Source: an uncultured Roseiflexaceae bacterium (GTDB taxonomy: Bacteria; Chloroflexota; Chloroflexia; Chloroflexales; Roseiflexaceae). Taken from it: a stretch of 64,000 nt of DNA. Shown one piece after another: positions 1 to 9,379 of the stretch (within the stretch, counting starts at the first letter, position 1; each line of letters starts with the position of its first letter). The position numbers and the translations under genes were made by a program. The stretch is from contig CALJIC010000216.1 of the NCBI GenBank assembly GCA_937974195.1, forward strand, positions 13,986 to 77,985, written 5' to 3'. The notes beneath the pieces were generated by a model, which had not been told where the DNA came from, searched no databases, and saw only the letters and a list, made by a program, of their open reading frames with translations.

Positions 1-15
1 GGGTCTGGATCGCAT
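1..15 (-). CDS. 5' end of a CDS running off the left edge
   Basis: An ATG on the minus strand (complement of 13-15) opens a frame that leaves the window after five codons (M-R-S-R-P). It is preceded by a strong Shine-Dalgarno AAAGGAGG (complement of 21-28) five bases upstream. Only the start is visible, so no function can be given. It is transcribed away from the M20 amidohydrolase gene, so positions 16-386 are a divergent spacer. Confidence 0.55.
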
Positions 16-386
16 CGCTGCCTCCTTTGCGTGGTTCTCGTTCCGTGTAGCGCGCGTTGTGTGGTTGTCTTTGTGCAGGTTCGCCGACAGCACCGACGGC
101 CGCCTAGCAATGGGGCTTTTCTGATCAGGAAAACGCTGCGCGGGCGGGCTTTGGTGAAGCACCGGGGTGGCGGGTGGACACCAGGCAGTGAATACGACTC
201 GCTGTAGTTTGGTTTGGATCGTGGGGCGATACGCCCGTGCGAGGGCGGGCTGTAGGGGCGGCCGCGCTCCGTGGAGAGGGGATACTATCTGCTATCATAG
301 CGCGGCGCGTGGCTCGCGGGGCGAATGGGCGCACCAGCCAGGCGCAGGGCGCACGTTCCTCACAAGCGATGAAAACTGGAGGGGCT
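16..386. other. Divergent spacer, 371 bp
   Basis: No convincing gene lies here; the open frames are non-coding overlaps. Near the right end TGC-TATCAT (290-298) resembles an extended -10 for the amidohydrolase gene, with no recognisable -35. It would give a leader of about 80 nt. The ribosome site GGAGGGG precedes the ATG at 387. I see no repeat or RNA gene. Confidence 0.4.
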
Positions 387-1805
387 ATGGGCACCCAGCA
401 GATAGTGCTGGAGTATCTGGACGACCACGACGAGAAGCTGTCCTACCTGGCGCGCGAGATCTGGGAGCACCCGGAGATCGCGCTGGAGGAGCGCTTCGCA
501 TGCGGGCTGCTGGCCGATGAGCTCGAGTCGGCCGGCTTCACAGTCGAGCGCGGCGTCGGCCAGCTGCCGACCGCCTTCGTCGCCAGCTACGGCAGCGGCA
601 AGCCGATCATCGGCATCCTCGGCGAGTACGACGCGCTGCCCGGCCTGTCGCAGCGGCTCTCGGCCGAGCGCGACCCGGTCGAGCAGGGCGGGCCGGGGCA
701 CGGCTGCGGGCACAACCTGTTCGGCGTCGCCAGCCTGGGCGCGGCGCTGGCGCTCAAGGAGCTCATGGCGAAGGAGGGCATCCCCGGGACGATCCGCTAC
801 TACGGCTGCCCGGCCGAGGAGACGCTGGTGGGCAAGACCTTCATGGCCAAGGCCGGCGTCTTCGACGACCTCGACGCGGCGCTGGCGTGGCACCCCGGCG
901 ACATCAACGCCGTCTGGTCCGGCTCCTCGCTAGCCATGAACTCGTTCAAGATCAACTTCTACGGCGTGAGCGCCCACGCCGCCGCCGACCCGTACAACGG
1001 CCGCAGCGCCCTGGACGCCGCGCAGCTCATGGACATCGGCGTCAACTACCTGCGCGAGCACATCATCCCCGAGGCGCGCATGCACAGCGTGATCACCAGC
1101 GGCGGCCAGGCGCCGAACGTCGTCCCGGCCTACGCCCAGATCTGGTACTTCGTGCGCGCCCCCACGCGCGAGCAGGTCGACGCGATCTACGCGCGCGTGC
1201 TCGACATCGCCAAGGGCGCCGCGCTGATGACCGGCACGACCTACGATGTGGACTTCGTGACCGGCTGCTACGAGCTGCTGCCGAACCTGGCGCTCTCGCG
1301 GCTGATGCTGGAGAAGATGCAGGAGATCGGCGGGCTGTCCTTCACCGAGGAGGAGCAGGAGTTCGCCAGGAAGCTGCAGCAGACGTTCGCGCCGGGCACC
1401 GTCGCGCAGGGCTTCGAGCAGGTGAAGAGGCTGGTGAGCTGCGAGCTCGACCCGGCGGCGATGGAGCGCCCGCTGTGGGGGGAGGTCCTGCCGCACACGG
1501 AGGAGCCGATCGTGATGCCGGGCTCGACCGAGGTGGGCGACGTGAGCCAGATCACCCCCACGGCGCAGGTGACGACCTGCTGCTGGCCGCTGGGGACGCC
1601 GGGGCACAGCTGGCAGGTGGTGGCGTCCTCGGGGTCGAGCATCGGGTTCAAGGGGATGCTGCTGGCGGCGAAGGTGCTCGCGCTCACCGGGCTGGAGCTG
1701 CTGACTCGCCCTGACCGGCTGGCGGAGGCGCGGGCGGAGTTCGAGCGCCGGAAGAACGGCCGGCCCTACGTCTCCCCGCTGCCGGAGAACGCGTACCCGC
1801 ACTGA
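387..1805 (+). CDS. M20 family amidohydrolase, AbgB-like
   Basis: A 472-residue metallo-amidohydrolase of the M20 peptidase family, close to the p-aminobenzoyl-glutamate hydrolase B (AbgB) type. It is expected to cleave amide bonds in N-acyl amino acids in the cytoplasm. Metal-site motifs are visible: EYDALPGL (80-87), GHGCGHN (104-110), a PAEE pair, AWHPGD, and a late GHSWQ histidine. The length is close to AbgB. The frame is open upstream to 237, but the ATG at 387 follows GGAGGGG closely and begins the family's usual N-terminus (QIVLEYLDDH). The true substrate cannot be told from sequence. It stands alone, with a strong hairpin between it and the convergent nucleotidase gene. Confidence 0.9.
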   Translation: MGTQQIVLEYLDDHDEKLSYLAREIWEHPEIALEERFACGLLADELESAGFTVERGVGQLPTAFVASYGSGKPIIGILGEYDALPGLSQRLSAERDPVEQGGPGHGCGHNLFGVASLGAALALKELMAKEGIPGTIRYYGCPAEETLVGKTFMAKAGVFDDLDAALAWHPGDINAVWSGSSLAMNSFKINFYGVSAHAAADPYNGRSALDAAQLMDIGVNYLREHIIPEARMHSVITSGGQAPNVVPAYAQIWYFVRAPTREQVDAIYARVLDIAKGAALMTGTTYDVDFVTGCYELLPNLALSRLMLEKMQEIGGLSFTEEEQEFARKLQQTFAPGTVAQGFEQVKRLVSCELDPAAMERPLWGEVLPHTEEPIVMPGSTEVGDVSQITPTAQVTTCCWPLGTPGHSWQVVASSGSSIGFKGMLLAAKVLALTGLELLTRPDRLAEARAEFERRKNGRPYVSPLPENAYPH

Positions 1806-1850
1806 TCGAGCTGGCGCGGGTCGCCGCCAGGCCGCCCGCGCCTTCTTCGG

Positions 1851-1885
1851 AAAAAAGAGTCTGGAGGGCCGTCGGCCCTCCAGAC
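1851..1885 (-). terminator. Intrinsic terminator of the 5'-nucleotidase gene
   Basis: A perfect 12-bp stem (GTCTGGAGGGCC at 1859-1870 with 1874-1885, loop GTC) is followed, in the minus-strand direction, by a U-rich run (complement of AAAAAAGA at 1851-1858). It lies between convergent genes. It ends the minus-strand nucleotidase message and may also slow transcription from the amidohydrolase side. Confidence 0.8.
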
Positions 1886-1910
1886 CTTCCGCTTGGGAGA
1901 AGTGGTCTCG

Positions 1911-1931
1911 CGGGGAGGCGATGCCTCCCCG
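1911..1931. repeat. GC-rich palindrome CGGGGAGGC/GCCTCCCCG
   Basis: A 9-bp perfect stem with a GAT loop just downstream of the nucleotidase stop codon. The same GGGGAGGC...GCCTCCCC core recurs at about 28.65 and 35.01 kb, so this is a member of the intergenic palindrome family rather than a private structure. Confidence 0.6.
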
Positions 1932-1939
1932 AGCCCTAC

Positions 1940-3760
1940 CTAGCCCACGACCTCTTCCTCAGCCACGGGCTCGGCCACGGCCTCGGCCGGCTCCTTGCGC
2001 GCCCGGCCGCGCAGCCGCATGCCGCTGCCCACCGCAGCAGCCCCGAGCGCCGCCAGCAGCCACAGCGCGTCCACCTGGCCCGAGGTGTTCGGCAGCTGGG
2101 CCGGGATCGTGCCGGGGCTGGCCGGGGCCTCGGCGCCGGGCAGCGTGCCGCTGATGATGATGCGGCCCTCGACCTGCGGGTTGACCGGCGAGTGCGCGCG
2201 GACGTAGTCGGCGGTCACGTCCACGTCCAGCAGGCCCGTGTCGTACGGGTCCGCCCCCTCCGCGAAGACCGTGTAGCCGTCGCCGCCCGCCAGCAGGAAG
2301 TTGTTGGTGACCACGCGGTAGCTGGCGTTCGGGTCGATCGCGACGTAGCCGCCCTGGCCGTCCGCCACCTGAATCCCTGTGACCCGGTCGCCGACCGGCC
2401 GCGAGGCGTCGTAGCTGTAGCGCAGGCCGGCGACCTGGGCGAAGCGGCCGGCGACGGACTCGATCTGGCTGACGCCGTTCTCGAGCGCCTCCTTGATCTG
2501 CGCGCCCGTCAGCGTCACCAGCGTGATCGTGTTGCCGAACGGCTGCACGTCGAGCAGCTCGCCGAGCGTGATCGGGCCCTGGTCGATGCTGGTGCGGATG
2601 CTGCCGCCGTTCATGATCGCTATCTGCGCGCCGGCGCCGCGTGTCGCCTCCAGCATCGCGTCCGAGATCAGGTTGCCGAGGTTCGTCTCCTGGGTGCGGA
2701 CCTCGTCGCGGTTGCCGTTGAGCTCCACCGCCGCCTCGCCGACGAGCTGGTTGCGCAGGGCCGCCAGCGGCTCACGCAGCACGGCGATGCGGTCCTCGAA
2801 GCCCTGGTCGGGCTCGATGCTCGGCAGCACCTCGGTGGGCTGGGCGGCCACCACGCGGGTGATGTCGCCGTTCGCGTCGAAGCCGACCGTCAGGTCGCCC
2901 AGCCAGCGCCCCCACTCCCAGTCGGTCGCCATCACCACCGGCTTGCCGGACGGCGAGGCGATCACTTCGGGGTACGGCCGGCTCGGGTCGGCCGGGTCGA
3001 TCATCGGGCCCATCGGGGTGTGGCTGTGCCCGCCGATGATGACGTCGATGCCGTCCACCTGGCTCGCCAGCTCGCGGTCGAAGGTGATGCCGATGTGCGT
3101 CAGGGCGATGATATGGTTGACGCCCTGCGCCTGCAGCTCGGCCACCGCCCGCCGCGCGGCCTCGATGTAGTTCGTGAAGGTGATGCCCTGCCCCGGGCTG
3201 GAGATGGCCGGCGTCTCCTCGGTCGTCAGGCCGAAGATGCCGATCCGGTGGCCGCCGACCTCCTTGATGATCCAGGGCTGGTACAGGCCGTGGATCGGCG
3301 ACGAGGGGTCGGTGACGATGTTGGCGCTCAGCACCGGGAACTGCGCGCGCTTGATGAACTCGGCCAGCGGCTCAGGGCCCCGGTCGAACTCGTGGTTGCC
3401 GATCGTCATCGCCTCGTAGCCCATCGCGTGGTAGAACTCGAGGTCGGCCTGGCCGAGGTATTGGTTGAACCAGAGGGTCCCCTGGAAGACATCGCCGGCA
3501 TCGAGCAGCAGCTGGTTGCCGCCCTCGGCGCGGATGGCATCGATCAGCGTCTTTCGGCGCGAGACGCCGCCGTGGACTGGCTCAGGGGGTGTGCCGCCCG
3601 TTACCGGCTCGATGCGGGCATGGTGGTCATTGGTGTGGATGATCCGCAGCGTGTAGGTCTCGGGCCCGGCGCCATGCACCGTCAGGCCAGTGGCCAGATA
3701 CGCGACCGTGCCGGTGCCGAGCGCCATGGTCTTGATGAAGGTGCGCCGTGAGATCTTCAC
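1940..3760 (-). CDS. Tat-exported, LPxTG-like surface 5'-nucleotidase / cyclic phosphodiesterase
   Basis: A 606-residue extracellular nucleotide hydrolase of the UshA/YfkN family. The N-terminus MKISRRTFIK followed by a hydrophobic stretch is a twin-arginine signal. The metallophosphatase domain shows HTNDHHARI, DAGDVFQG, GNHEFDRG, and GGHSHT. A 5'-nucleotidase C-terminal domain follows (roughly 330-520). At 556 comes LPNTS, then a hydrophobic segment, RGRARKE and an acidic tail, which is the layout of a sortase anchor with Ser in place of the final Gly. The start is GTG with AGGAGGT upstream; it is chosen because it opens the Tat signal. A TGTGGTATGAT promoter lies upstream. It probably scavenges phosphate and nucleosides at the cell surface. 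Confidence 0.9.
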   Translation of the reverse strand: MKISRRTFIKTMALGTGTVAYLATGLTVHGAGPETYTLRIIHTNDHHARIEPVTGGTPPEPVHGGVSRRKTLIDAIRAEGGNQLLLDAGDVFQGTLWFNQYLGQADLEFYHAMGYEAMTIGNHEFDRGPEPLAEFIKRAQFPVLSANIVTDPSSPIHGLYQPWIIKEVGGHRIGIFGLTTEETPAISSPGQGITFTNYIEAARRAVAELQAQGVNHIIALTHIGITFDRELASQVDGIDVIIGGHSHTPMGPMIDPADPSRPYPEVIASPSGKPVVMATDWEWGRWLGDLTVGFDANGDITRVVAAQPTEVLPSIEPDQGFEDRIAVLREPLAALRNQLVGEAAVELNGNRDEVRTQETNLGNLISDAMLEATRGAGAQIAIMNGGSIRTSIDQGPITLGELLDVQPFGNTITLVTLTGAQIKEALENGVSQIESVAGRFAQVAGLRYSYDASRPVGDRVTGIQVADGQGGYVAIDPNASYRVVTNNFLLAGGDGYTVFAEGADPYDTGLLDVDVTADYVRAHSPVNPQVEGRIIISGTLPGAEAPASPGTIPAQLPNTSGQVDALWLLAALGAAAVGSGMRLRGRARKEPAEAVAEPVAEEEVVG

Positions 3761-3830
3761 CGTGGAACCTCCTGCTCATCAGCGGATACACTGTGCGGGG
3801 GCCGTTCTGGTTTGGGTGAATGTGGGCGCT

Positions 3831-3841
3831 ATCATACCACA
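3831..3841 (-). promoter_or_regulatory. Extended -10 promoter TGTGGTATGAT
   Basis: The complement of 3831-3841 reads TGTGGTATGAT, a TGN-extended -10 (TATGAT). The same 11-mer occurs before the fumarylacetoacetase-family gene and before the gene at 31553. No clear -35 is seen here. The start point would lie near 3824, leaving a leader of about 65 nt before the GTG at 3760. Confidence 0.6.
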
Positions 3842-3939
3842 GCACGCGGAGACGCTAGCAGCCACGGCGCACGAGACGGCCTCGCCCTGCACCAGGAGGT
3901 GGGCGAGGCCGCCAGGTTCGCTGCCCTTGCGCCGGGTGG

Positions 3940-3964
3940 TGTGGAGGGCGGGGTGCCCTCCACA
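3940..3964. repeat. GTGGAGGGC/GCCCTCCAC palindrome
   Basis: The stem TGTGGAGGGC (3940-3949) pairs with 3955-3964 across a 5-nt loop, downstream of the STAS sensor gene on the minus strand. It lacks a U tract. It has the same core as palindromes at 1.86, 10.65, 35.1 and 52.8 kb. Confidence 0.6.
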
Positions 3965-4005
3965 GGCGCTTTTCTGCGGCGACGGAGGGAGATTCTGAGC
4001 AGGCG

Positions 4006-5595
4006 CTACCGCGGCGCCTGCTGCGCCGCGAGGGTGCGCATCGCGTACTCGACGCCCGCCCGCAGGTCGACGTGCGTCACGAGCCGGCTGAGGTCCGCGC
4101 CGGTCGTCACCAGCGCCTGGGCCACCTCGGGGCTGATGCCGACCAGCACGCAGCGGGCGCCGAGCAGCTCGGCCGCGGTCGCGGCCTGCAGCAGCCGCTC
4201 GGCGAGCTCGGCGTCCACGACCGGCACGCCGGTGATGTCCAGAATGACGATGCGCGCCTGCTCGGCCTCGACGCCGTCCAGCAGCCGCTGCATCAGCACC
4301 TGCGCTCGCTCGGCATCGATCTCGCCCACGAGCGGGACGACGATCACGTGGCGCAGGATCGGCACGACCGGCACGCTGAGCGCCCGCACCGCCGTGGCGA
4401 GCTGCTCGCGCTCGGCGATGGCCGCCTGCAGCTGCGCCAGCGCCTGCTCGAGCTCGGCGTTCCGCTCGGTGATCGCGGCCTGCTGCGCCTGCACCTCGTC
4501 ACGCTGCCGCCGGAGCGTCGCCGTCATGCGGTTGAAGGCCGCCGTCAGCCTGCCGAGCTCGCCGCCGGTCCGGTTCTCTGCGACCACATCGTAGTTGCCG
4601 CTGTTGACGCGCTCCACGGCGCCGGCGAGCGCGACGATCGGGCGGGACAGGTGGCGCGCCAGGCGCAGCCCGACCATCAGCGACCCCACGATGGTTGCCA
4701 CAAGACCCAGGCTGGCGAGCTGGTAGGTCGGCTCCACCAGCGACTCGAGCTCGTCGGTGGCCGCTGTGAGCCGGCCCATCGCCCGGTTGGCGATCTGGTT
4801 GGCGCTCGCGCTCAGCAGGAGCGCCTGCGGGCTCAGCTGCTGCTCGCGCACGGTCTGCAGGTTGTCGAACGTCTGCGCCAGCCGCTCGGTGAGCATGATC
4901 GCCGTGTTGGTGGCGCGCAGCGCCCCCTCGACCTCGGCGGGCGGGTCGGGGCGCGCCGCGCTACGCGAGAAGAGCTCCTGCGCGCTGCGGAGCTGGCCCA
5001 GGATCGCCTCGCTGTGCACCGGGTCCTGCTCGCTCATCAGGCGCGAGATGCGGAGGCTCGCCTCACCCAGGTGCTGCTGGGCCTCGATCAGCTCCTGCAC
5101 CGTCTCGTCGCCGCCCTGCTCGGTCGCGAGCGAGGCGGCGATCACGCTGCCGGCGAGCGAGTTGGCCTGAAAGACGTTGAGCACGAGCCGCTCGCGCAGC
5201 GTCTCCTTCTGCCGGATCAGCTGGCTGAGCTCGGTGAACGTCCTCTGGTAGTCGTCCGACCGCTGGCGCAGCTCGTCCAGGTCGCCGGCGTCCGCCACGA
5301 CGCTGTCGATATCAGCGTCCATCTGGTGGAGCGCCTCGAGGGCGGCCCGCCAGTTGTGGGCGCGCGGGTCCTGGAGGTAGCGGTCGGCGGCCTGCTGCGC
5401 CGCTGCGACACGCCCGACCAGCTGGACTCCGGCCTCGGCTTGGGCGGCGGAGCGGGTGTTGATCTCCGAGATGCGCTCGTAGAATTGGCCGATGCGCAGC
5501 ATCAGGAATAGTACGAGCACGCAGGCGGGCGCGAGCACGCTGGTATAACCGATCAGGATGCGCACCCGCAGGCTCAGGTCGTGCCACTTGGTCAT
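4006..5595 (-). CDS. Membrane HAMP-STAS sensor, RsbR-like
   Basis: A 529-residue protein: TM helix 13-34, a helical extracytoplasmic region to about 290, a second TM (about 293-314), HAMP (about 315-365), coiled coil (365-400) and a C-terminal STAS domain (about 405-529). The STAS part resembles the stressosome protein RsbR, with DITGVPVVD around Thr455 and the AQALV segment. Known RsbR proteins are usually soluble and phosphorylated on Thr by RsbT. Here a periplasmic-type helical sensor is fused directly, so signals could reach a partner-switching system across the membrane. No rsbS or rsbT lies next to it; another STAS/kinase module lies at 16-19.6 kb. It starts at ATG 5595 with a weak ribosome site. 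Confidence 0.8.
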   Translation of the reverse strand: MTKWHDLSLRVRILIGYTSVLAPACVLVLFLMLRIGQFYERISEINTRSAAQAEAGVQLVGRVAAAQQAADRYLQDPRAHNWRAALEALHQMDADIDSVVADAGDLDELRQRSDDYQRTFTELSQLIRQKETLRERLVLNVFQANSLAGSVIAASLATEQGGDETVQELIEAQQHLGEASLRISRLMSEQDPVHSEAILGQLRSAQELFSRSAARPDPPAEVEGALRATNTAIMLTERLAQTFDNLQTVREQQLSPQALLLSASANQIANRAMGRLTAATDELESLVEPTYQLASLGLVATIVGSLMVGLRLARHLSRPIVALAGAVERVNSGNYDVVAENRTGGELGRLTAAFNRMTATLRRQRDEVQAQQAAITERNAELEQALAQLQAAIAEREQLATAVRALSVPVVPILRHVIVVPLVGEIDAERAQVLMQRLLDGVEAEQARIVILDITGVPVVDAELAERLLQAATAAELLGARCVLVGISPEVAQALVTTGADLSRLVTHVDLRAGVEYAMRTLAAQQAPR

Positions 5596-6026
5596 CTGCG
5601 CTCACTTCATAGGGTGTGTGCGGTGGCTTTGCCCGCGCCCCGGTGGGGTTTGGAGTGGCTTCGCCTCCGCATCTATGCTGTTAGCGCCGCTCTGTGCCCT
5701 TCAGGCCGGTGCGGAGCAGCGGGAGAAGGGTGTCGGGCGTGGTGCAGCCTCGCCGGCGACAGGAGCAGTTCGCGCGAGCCACGCACCCGGCGGCCGTGAT
5801 GAGGGTGCCGGGGCTGGGCTCACATGATACTGTACGGGATCGTGCGGGGGATGAGGCCGGCAATTTGGTTGCGATTGTGTTCTGGAATCGTTCGCTTACT
5901 GCTGAGATACGTATACGCCGGGCAGAGCCCGCGGGCGCTGCGGCGTGCGGCGCAGGCGGGCGCCTGTGCTATGATGGTCCGTGCGCGTGATGCGCCAGTG
6001 GAGACGATACAGCCGGGAGGCATACC
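5596..6026. other. Divergent spacer of 431 bp
   Basis: No gene is supported. The left part (5600-5665) carries a degenerate member of the palindrome family, with TGCGGTGGC and GGTGGGGTTTGG next to GGAGTGGCTTCGCCTCC. The right end has an extended -10, TGTGCTATGAT (5965-5975), one base away from the TGTGGTATGAT promoters, giving a leader of about 45 nt to the ThuA gene. Confidence 0.5.
5965..5975 (+). promoter_or_regulatory. Extended -10 promoter before the ThuA gene
   Basis: TGTGCTATGAT holds TGC immediately before TATGAT. There is no obvious -35, as expected for an extended -10 promoter. It differs at one position from the 11-mer found at three other promoters in this window. Confidence 0.5.
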
Positions 6027-6671
6027 ATGAAGTCGGCGCTCTTCGTCTGGGGAGGCTGGGAAGGGCACGAGCCACAGAAGTGCCGCGAGATCTTCGTCCC
6101 GTTTCTGCGCAGCCAGGGGTACGACGTGACCGTCTCGGACACGCTCGACGCCTACCTGGATCGTGAGAAGATGCACTCCTACAGCCTGATCGTGCAGATC
6201 TTCACGATGAGCACGATCACCCGCGAGCAGGAGGCCGGGCTGCTGGAGGCGATCAAGAGCGGGGTCGGGTTCGCCGGCTGGCACGGCGGCGCGGCCGACG
6301 CCTTCCGCAACAACACCGAGTACCAGTTCATGGTCGGCGGGCAGTGGGTGGCGCACCCCGGCAACATCATCCCCTACCGCGTCAACATCACCAACCGCGA
6401 CCACCCGATCACGGCCGGCCTGAACGACTTCGACATGCACTCGGAGCAGTACTACATGCACGTCGACCCGATCAACGATGTGCTGGCGACCACGACGTTC
6501 AGCGGGGAGCACGCGCCGTGGATCGAGGGCGTGGTGATGCCGGTGGTGTGGACCAAGATGTACGGCAAGGGGAAGGTGGCCTACTCGTCGCTCGGGCACG
6601 TCGCCAGCGACTTCGATGTGCCGGAGGCGCGCACGATCACCGAGCGCTGCTTCCTGTGGGCGAGCAGGTAG
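6027..6671 (+). CDS. ThuA-like domain protein
   Basis: A 214-residue single-domain ThuA protein (trehalose-utilisation family, glutamine-amidotransferase-like fold). It begins MKSALFVWGGWEGHEP and carries the GWHGG segment typical of the family, then the GQWVAHPG and FDMHSEQYY stretches. ThuA proteins usually sit beside Gfo/Idh/MocA sugar oxidoreductases. Here one follows 94 bp downstream, so a joint role in carbohydrate or cyclitol breakdown is likely, though the exact reaction of ThuA is not settled. The ribosome site GGGAGG precedes the ATG. A hairpin-U structure separates the two genes and may set their relative levels. Confidence 0.88.
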   Translation: MKSALFVWGGWEGHEPQKCREIFVPFLRSQGYDVTVSDTLDAYLDREKMHSYSLIVQIFTMSTITREQEAGLLEAIKSGVGFAGWHGGAADAFRNNTEYQFMVGGQWVAHPGNIIPYRVNITNRDHPITAGLNDFDMHSEQYYMHVDPINDVLATTTFSGEHAPWIEGVVMPVVWTKMYGKGKVAYSSLGHVASDFDVPEARTITERCFLWASR

Positions 6672-6704
6672 CGAGACGCTCGGGGCTCGATGCCGGCGAA
6701 CCGC

Positions 6705-6734
6705 GCGGGCGCAGCACGCTGCGCCCGCTCTTTT
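6705..6734 (+). terminator. Hairpin-U attenuator or terminator after the ThuA gene
   Basis: The stem GCGGGCGCAG (6705-6714) pairs with 6719-6728 across a 4-nt loop and is followed by TCTTTT. Its place between two co-directional, functionally linked genes suggests partial termination. Confidence 0.7.
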
Positions 6735-6765
6735 GAGGCGCAGCGTCCAGACGAGGAATCACACT

Positions 6766-7875
<1,110 letters not shown>

Positions 7876-7878
7876 TGC

Positions 7879-8520
7879 CTACGCCGCGACTCCGCCCACC
7901 CCCAGCCGCTGCGCATCGGCCTTGAGCGCCTCGATGACCTGGGCGATCACCTCGTCGAGGGGCATGCCGAGCGCCTCGGCGTTGTGGGCGATCTCTTCGC
8001 GGCTCACGGCGCGCGCGAAGGCCTTGTCCTTCATCTTCTTGCGCACGCCCGACACCTCGACGTCGTGGACGCTCTTGGTGGGCTTGACGAGCGCGCACGC
8101 GATCACGAAGCTGGAGAGCTCGTCCACGGCCGCGAGCGTCTTCTCCATGGGGGTCTCGCGCGGGACCCCCGAGTAGTCGGCGTGCGAGAGGATGGCGCGG
8201 CAGATCTCTTCCGACCAGCCGTTGTTGCGCAGGTAGGTCACCCCGACGAACGGGTGCATCACCAGCGGCGGGTCGCTGGCCTCACCGGCCAGGATCGCGC
8301 GCGCCGCCTGGGTCGTCTCGTCGCCGGGCGGCGGCATCTGGGGGTGGCGCTCGAAGTCCATGTCGTGCAGCAGGCCCACCGCGCCCCACAGGTCCGGGTC
8401 GCCGCCGAAGCGGCCCGCGAAGTGGCGCATGGAGGCCGCGACGGCGTAACAGTGCTTGCGGAGGCTCTCGGACTGGACCCACTCGTGCAGGATCGCCTCG
8501 GCTCGTTCTGTGTAGCTCAT
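7879..8520 (-). CDS. HD-domain hydrolase
   Basis: A 213-residue HD-superfamily phosphohydrolase. The early RKHCYAVA histidine and the metal pair in GLLHDMDFERHP are visible, then a later conserved SHAD histidine-aspartate. Such single-domain HDIG-type proteins hydrolyse phosphate esters or nucleotides; the substrate here is unknown. It is the last gene of the minus-strand run that starts at hrcA and is separated from rlmB by 77 bp holding a heptanucleotide foldback. The ATG at 8520 is preceded by GGAGCAG. Confidence 0.85.
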   Translation of the reverse strand: MSYTERAEAILHEWVQSESLRKHCYAVAASMRHFAGRFGGDPDLWGAVGLLHDMDFERHPQMPPPGDETTQAARAILAGEASDPPLVMHPFVGVTYLRNNGWSEEICRAILSHADYSGVPRETPMEKTLAAVDELSSFVIACALVKPTKSVHDVEVSGVRKKMKDKAFARAVSREEIAHNAEALGMPLDEVIAQVIEALKADAQRLGVGGVAA

Positions 8521-8535
8521 CTCTGCTCCGGTATT

Positions 8536-8607
8536 CAGTAGTCAGCGGTCAGAAGCCAGCAGCCAGCACAGCGCGGCGGCGCTGAGGCGCCGCCTGGCTA
8601 CTGATTG
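8536..8607. repeat. Heptanucleotide foldback D (CAGNNNN units)
   Basis: Five tandem 7-mers (CAGTAGT, CAGCGGT, CAGAAGC, CAGCAGC, CAGCACA; 8536-8570) are followed by two inverted 7-mers (CTGGCTA, CTGATTG; 8594-8607). The inverted arm runs into the last codons and stop of rlmB. The two arms can pair as an imperfect hairpin between rlmB and the HD gene. Confidence 0.65.
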
Positions 8608-9347
8608 CTCGCGCGGCTTCGCCAGGCGTGGTACAGCACGATGCTGCCGGCCACCGCCGCGTTGAGCGAGGCGATCCGGCCGCGCATCGGCAGACGCACC
8701 AGGAAGTCGCAGCGGTCGCGGGTGAGGCGCGCCAGGCCGGGGCCCTCGGCGCCGACCACCAGCGCCAGCGGGATGTCCAGGTCGGCCCGGTCGTAGTCCT
8801 GGGCGCGCTCGTCGTCCTCGACGCCGACCACCCAGACGCCGGCGCGCTGGATCTCCTCGATCGTCTGCGCCAGGTTGGTGACGACGGCGATGCGCAGGTG
8901 CTCGGTGGCGCCGGAGGAGGCGTTGACCACCGCCGCGGTCACCTCGGCCGAGCGCCGGCCGGGGATCACGACGCCGTGGACGCCCACGACCTCGGCGGTG
9001 CGCAGGAGCGTGCCGATGTTCTGCGGGTCCTGCAGGTGGTCGAGCAGCAGGAGCAGCGCCGGCTCGCCGCGCTCCTCGGCTAGCGCCAGGCACGCCTCAA
9101 GATCGGCGTACGGGTAGTCGCCGCACTCCAGCACGACGCCCTGGTGGTTGGCGCCGGCCAGCCGCCTGTCGAGCTCGCGCCGGTCCACCCGCACGACCGG
9201 CACGCCGGCCTGCTCGGCGAGCTTCACCGCCTCGCCGAGCGTGCCGGCCTCCTGCGCGCCAGAGGAGACCAGCAGGCGCTGGAAGGTGCGGCGCTGGGCG
9301 CGCAGCGCCTCGCGGACCGCGTTGCGGCCGTAGAGAATATCTGCCAT
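8598..9347 (-). CDS. rlmB: 23S rRNA (guanosine-2'-O-)-methyltransferase RlmB
   Basis: A 249-residue SPOUT (TrmH-family) methyltransferase that 2'-O-methylates a guanosine in 23S rRNA. All three family motifs are present: NIGTLLRTA (motif 1), LVVGAEGPGL (motif 2) and IASLNAAVAGSIVLY (motif 3), the last forming the knotted SAM site. The N-terminal substrate-binding domain starts ILYGRNAVREAL. It lies 32 bp downstream of dnaJ in the same direction, so it is probably read with the heat-shock genes. A TrmH-type tRNA enzyme is the alternative, but length and N-domain favour RlmB. Confidence 0.9.
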   Translation of the reverse strand: MADILYGRNAVREALRAQRRTFQRLLVSSGAQEAGTLGEAVKLAEQAGVPVVRVDRRELDRRLAGANHQGVVLECGDYPYADLEACLALAEERGEPALLLLLDHLQDPQNIGTLLRTAEVVGVHGVVIPGRRSAEVTAAVVNASSGATEHLRIAVVTNLAQTIEEIQRAGVWVVGVEDDERAQDYDRADLDIPLALVVGAEGPGLARLTRDRCDFLVRLPMRGRIASLNAAVAGSIVLYHAWRSRASNQ

Positions 9348-9379
9348 GTCACTCCCGCGTAAGACCAGTCACTGAGGCG

